This document shows positions 14,579 through 15,901 of a stretch of DNA of 15,901 nucleotides, piece after piece. Under the pieces are notes generated by a model. That model was not told the origin of the DNA. It made no database searches and saw only the letters and a list, made by a program, of their open reading frames with translations. Each line of letters begins with the position of its first letter. Position 1 is the first letter of the stretch. The DNA is from Thermoflexus sp. (GTDB lineage Bacteria > Chloroflexota > Anaerolineae > B4-G1 > DUEL01), in the NCBI GenBank assembly GCA_028276215.1, contig JAPYWT010000008.1, positions 1 through 15,901 of the forward strand. Reading direction: 5' to 3'. The position numbers were made by a program, and so were the translations under genes.

Positions 14579-15451
14579 ATGGTCACCATAGACGACTTCG
14601 CCAGTCCGGTTCGCCCCACCTGGTGTACCGGGTGCGGGAACTTCGCGATCTGGAACGCGGTGAAACGGGCGCTGGCCCAGGTGGGCCTGGCGCCGCACGA
14701 GGTGATGCTGGTGAGCGGCATCGGCTGCGGGAGCAAACTCCCCGACTACACCCACGCCAATGGCTATATGACCCTCCACGGCCGGACGGTACCGGTGGCG
14801 ACGGGGGTTCGGCTGGCCAACCACGGCCTGCGGGTCCTCTGCACCCACGGCGACGGGGATGCCTACGCGGAGGGGCTGGGCCACATGCTCCACGCCGCCC
14901 GCCGCAACATCGGCCTGGTGGACATCATCCAGGACAACCGCATCTACGGCCTGACCAAAGGGCAGTACTCCCCCACCAGCGACCGGGGACGGGTAAGCAA
15001 GACCTCCCCCTGGGGCGCTTTTGAACTCCCGGTCAACCCCATCGCGCTGGCGCTGGCGGCGGGCGCCACCTTCGTCGCCCGCTCCTGGTCCGGCGACCTG
15101 AACCACCTGACGGCGACCATTGTCCGCGCGCTGGGCCACCGGGGCTACGCGCTGATAGACGTCTTCCAGCCCTGCGTCACCTTCAACCGGCAGAACTCCT
15201 ACGATTTCTACCGGCCGCGGGTCTACAACCTGCAGGACGACCCGGACTACGACGTCACCGACCGGATGGCGGCCTTCGCGCGGGCGCTGGAATGGGGCGA
15301 CCGGATTCCCATTGGCGTTTTCTACCAGGTGGAGGACCGGCCCGCCTACGAGGAGCAGGTCCCGGCGTTGAAGGCGGGGCCCCTGGCTCCCCGCCCCGTG
15401 GAAAAACTCCGCCCGGAGCAGGTCCAACGGCTGCTGGAGGAGTTTTTGTAG
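14579..15451 (+). CDS. korB: 2-oxoacid:ferredoxin oxidoreductase, beta subunit
   Basis: The TPP-binding subunit (290 residues) of the oxidoreductase, partner of the upstream korA. Four cysteines able to hold the 4Fe-4S cluster are visible: Cys16 and Cys19 in WCTGCGNFAIW, Cys50 in SGIGCGSKLPDY, and Cys199 in FQPCVTFN. The TPP-Mg site runs from HGDGDAYAEG to IIQDNRIYGLTKGQYSPTS. NGYMTLHGRTVPVATG is the usual linking block. The residues after GDGD (AYAEGLGH) differ from the common GYGIGGNH. GGAGG six bases before the ATG supports the start. Length is near the usual 280-300 of the short beta subunits. No ferredoxin-binding delta subunit is next to it. Confidence 0.94.
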   Translation: MVTIDDFASPVRPTWCTGCGNFAIWNAVKRALAQVGLAPHEVMLVSGIGCGSKLPDYTHANGYMTLHGRTVPVATGVRLANHGLRVLCTHGDGDAYAEGLGHMLHAARRNIGLVDIIQDNRIYGLTKGQYSPTSDRGRVSKTSPWGAFELPVNPIALALAAGATFVARSWSGDLNHLTATIVRALGHRGYALIDVFQPCVTFNRQNSYDFYRPRVYNLQDDPDYDVTDRMAAFARALEWGDRIPIGVFYQVEDRPAYEEQVPALKAGPLAPRPVEKLRPEQVQRLLEEFL

Positions 15452-15455
15452 GAAG

Positions 15456-15520
15456 AAACCACGAAGACACAAAGACACGAAGATATTAAAAATTTTTTCT
15501 CTGTGCCTTTGTGTCTTTGT
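15456..15520 (+). terminator. Repeat hairpin after korB, possible terminator
   Basis: A left arm with ACCACGAAGACACAAAGACAC (about 15456-15482) and a right arm with TCTGTGCCTTTGTGTC (15499-15520) pair imperfectly around an AT-only core AAAAATTTTTT. It begins five bases after the korB stop and is made of the same CACGAAGAC words as the gaps after smc and rsfS. It lies between korB and a gene for an unrelated membrane protein, so a terminator role is plausible but not shown. Confidence 0.55.
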
Positions 15521-15531
15521 GTGAGGATCAC

Positions 15532-15901
15532 GTGAACCGCCTGTCGGGAGTCTGGTCTATACCGAAGCGGGTCTGGGCCGCGATGGGGAGGCGGTTGCGC
15601 CGCGCCCCCCGCTCCCAGCCCAACCACACGGCGGAGCGCCGACCCGCCCCCGTCGTCCTCTCCCCGCGCGCCCTGCGCCTGCTGGCCCTGCTGGTCCTGG
15701 CCAACGGCCTGGTCCTGGCCGCGCTGGCTGTCTCCCTCTACCGCGCGGGTACCGCCCTGATGGCCCGTCCGCCGGTGGTCACCGTCGTCGTCACCGCAAC
15801 GCCCCCGCCCAACCCCACCGCCGGCCCGACCCCGACCCCCTTCGGGAGCGGCGGCGCCGTCGCCTTCACCCTCCGCCGCAACGGGAACTCCGACGTCTAC
15901 G
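15532..15901 (+). CDS. Membrane-anchored protein with Thr-Pro linker, C-terminus beyond window
   Basis: The frame is open from the GTG at 15532 to the window end (about 123 residues seen). It has an Arg-rich N-terminal cytoplasmic part (1-46), one transmembrane segment (about 47-70, LRLLALLVLANGLVLAALAV), then a Val/Thr/Pro-rich linker (VVTVVVTATPPPNP, PTPTPF) leading to GGAVAFTLRRNGNSDVY. That final stretch is how many Chloroflexota proteins with WD40-like (PD40/TolB-type) beta-propeller repeats begin, so an extracytoplasmic propeller is likely to follow. AGGA lies about five bases before the GTG; an ATG at 15583 is a weaker alternative. Function is unknown. Confidence 0.7.
   Translation, partial: MNRLSGVWSIPKRVWAAMGRRLRRAPRSQPNHTAERRPAPVVLSPRALRLLALLVLANGLVLAALAVSLYRAGTALMARPPVVTVVVTATPPPNPTAGPTPTPFGSGGAVAFTLRRNGNSDVY

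Overview
The window is high-GC bacterial DNA. The gene content fits a member of Chloroflexota, probably Anaerolineae-like and anaerobic or facultative. The pointers are a two-subunit 2-oxoacid:ferredoxin oxidoreductase, a DUF3662-FHA/FHA gene pair, and a membrane-anchored Thr-Pro-rich protein of a kind common in that phylum. Almost every gene gap is filled with short-word inverted repeats. The assignment is an inference; no rRNA or other phylogenetic marker was read.

Left part, minus strand (1-4323), in transcription order: a DUF3662-FHA protein (fhaA) overlaps a membrane-anchored FHA protein (fhaB). After a repeat-filled gap come the A and B subunits of a class I CoA-transferase. After a second, larger repeat block comes a thiolase cut by the window start. 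The CoA-transferase and thiolase probably act together in acyl-CoA or 3-oxoacyl-CoA metabolism. fhaA and the plus-strand gene rfbB diverge from two back-to-back promoters at 4333-4392.

Right part, plus strand (4515-15901): rfbB (dTDP-glucose 4,6-dehydratase), a small antitoxin-like protein, a TtcA-type tRNA thiolation enzyme, smc, an asparaginase, an MFS transporter, rsfS, korA, korB, and the start of a membrane-anchored protein cut by the window end. The asparaginase, MFS and rsfS genes are tightly packed, and rsfS appears to start at CTG. korA and korB form an enzyme pair.

The most unusual aspect is the non-coding layer. Most gaps hold imperfect inverted or tandem repeats built from words of about 7-14 bp. 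Words and families differ between gaps: CACGAAGAC, ATCCGTG, ACCGCAGAG, GACCACAGACGACA, GCTAACG, GCAGGCT, GCGAATC, CACGTTT. Four genes take their stop codon, and three of them a clear C-terminal tail, from such repeats. One palindromic repeat sits in frame inside smc, in the hinge region, and shares 27 identical bases with an intergenic block 7 kb away. No CRISPR array, tRNA, rRNA or transposase gene was recognised.
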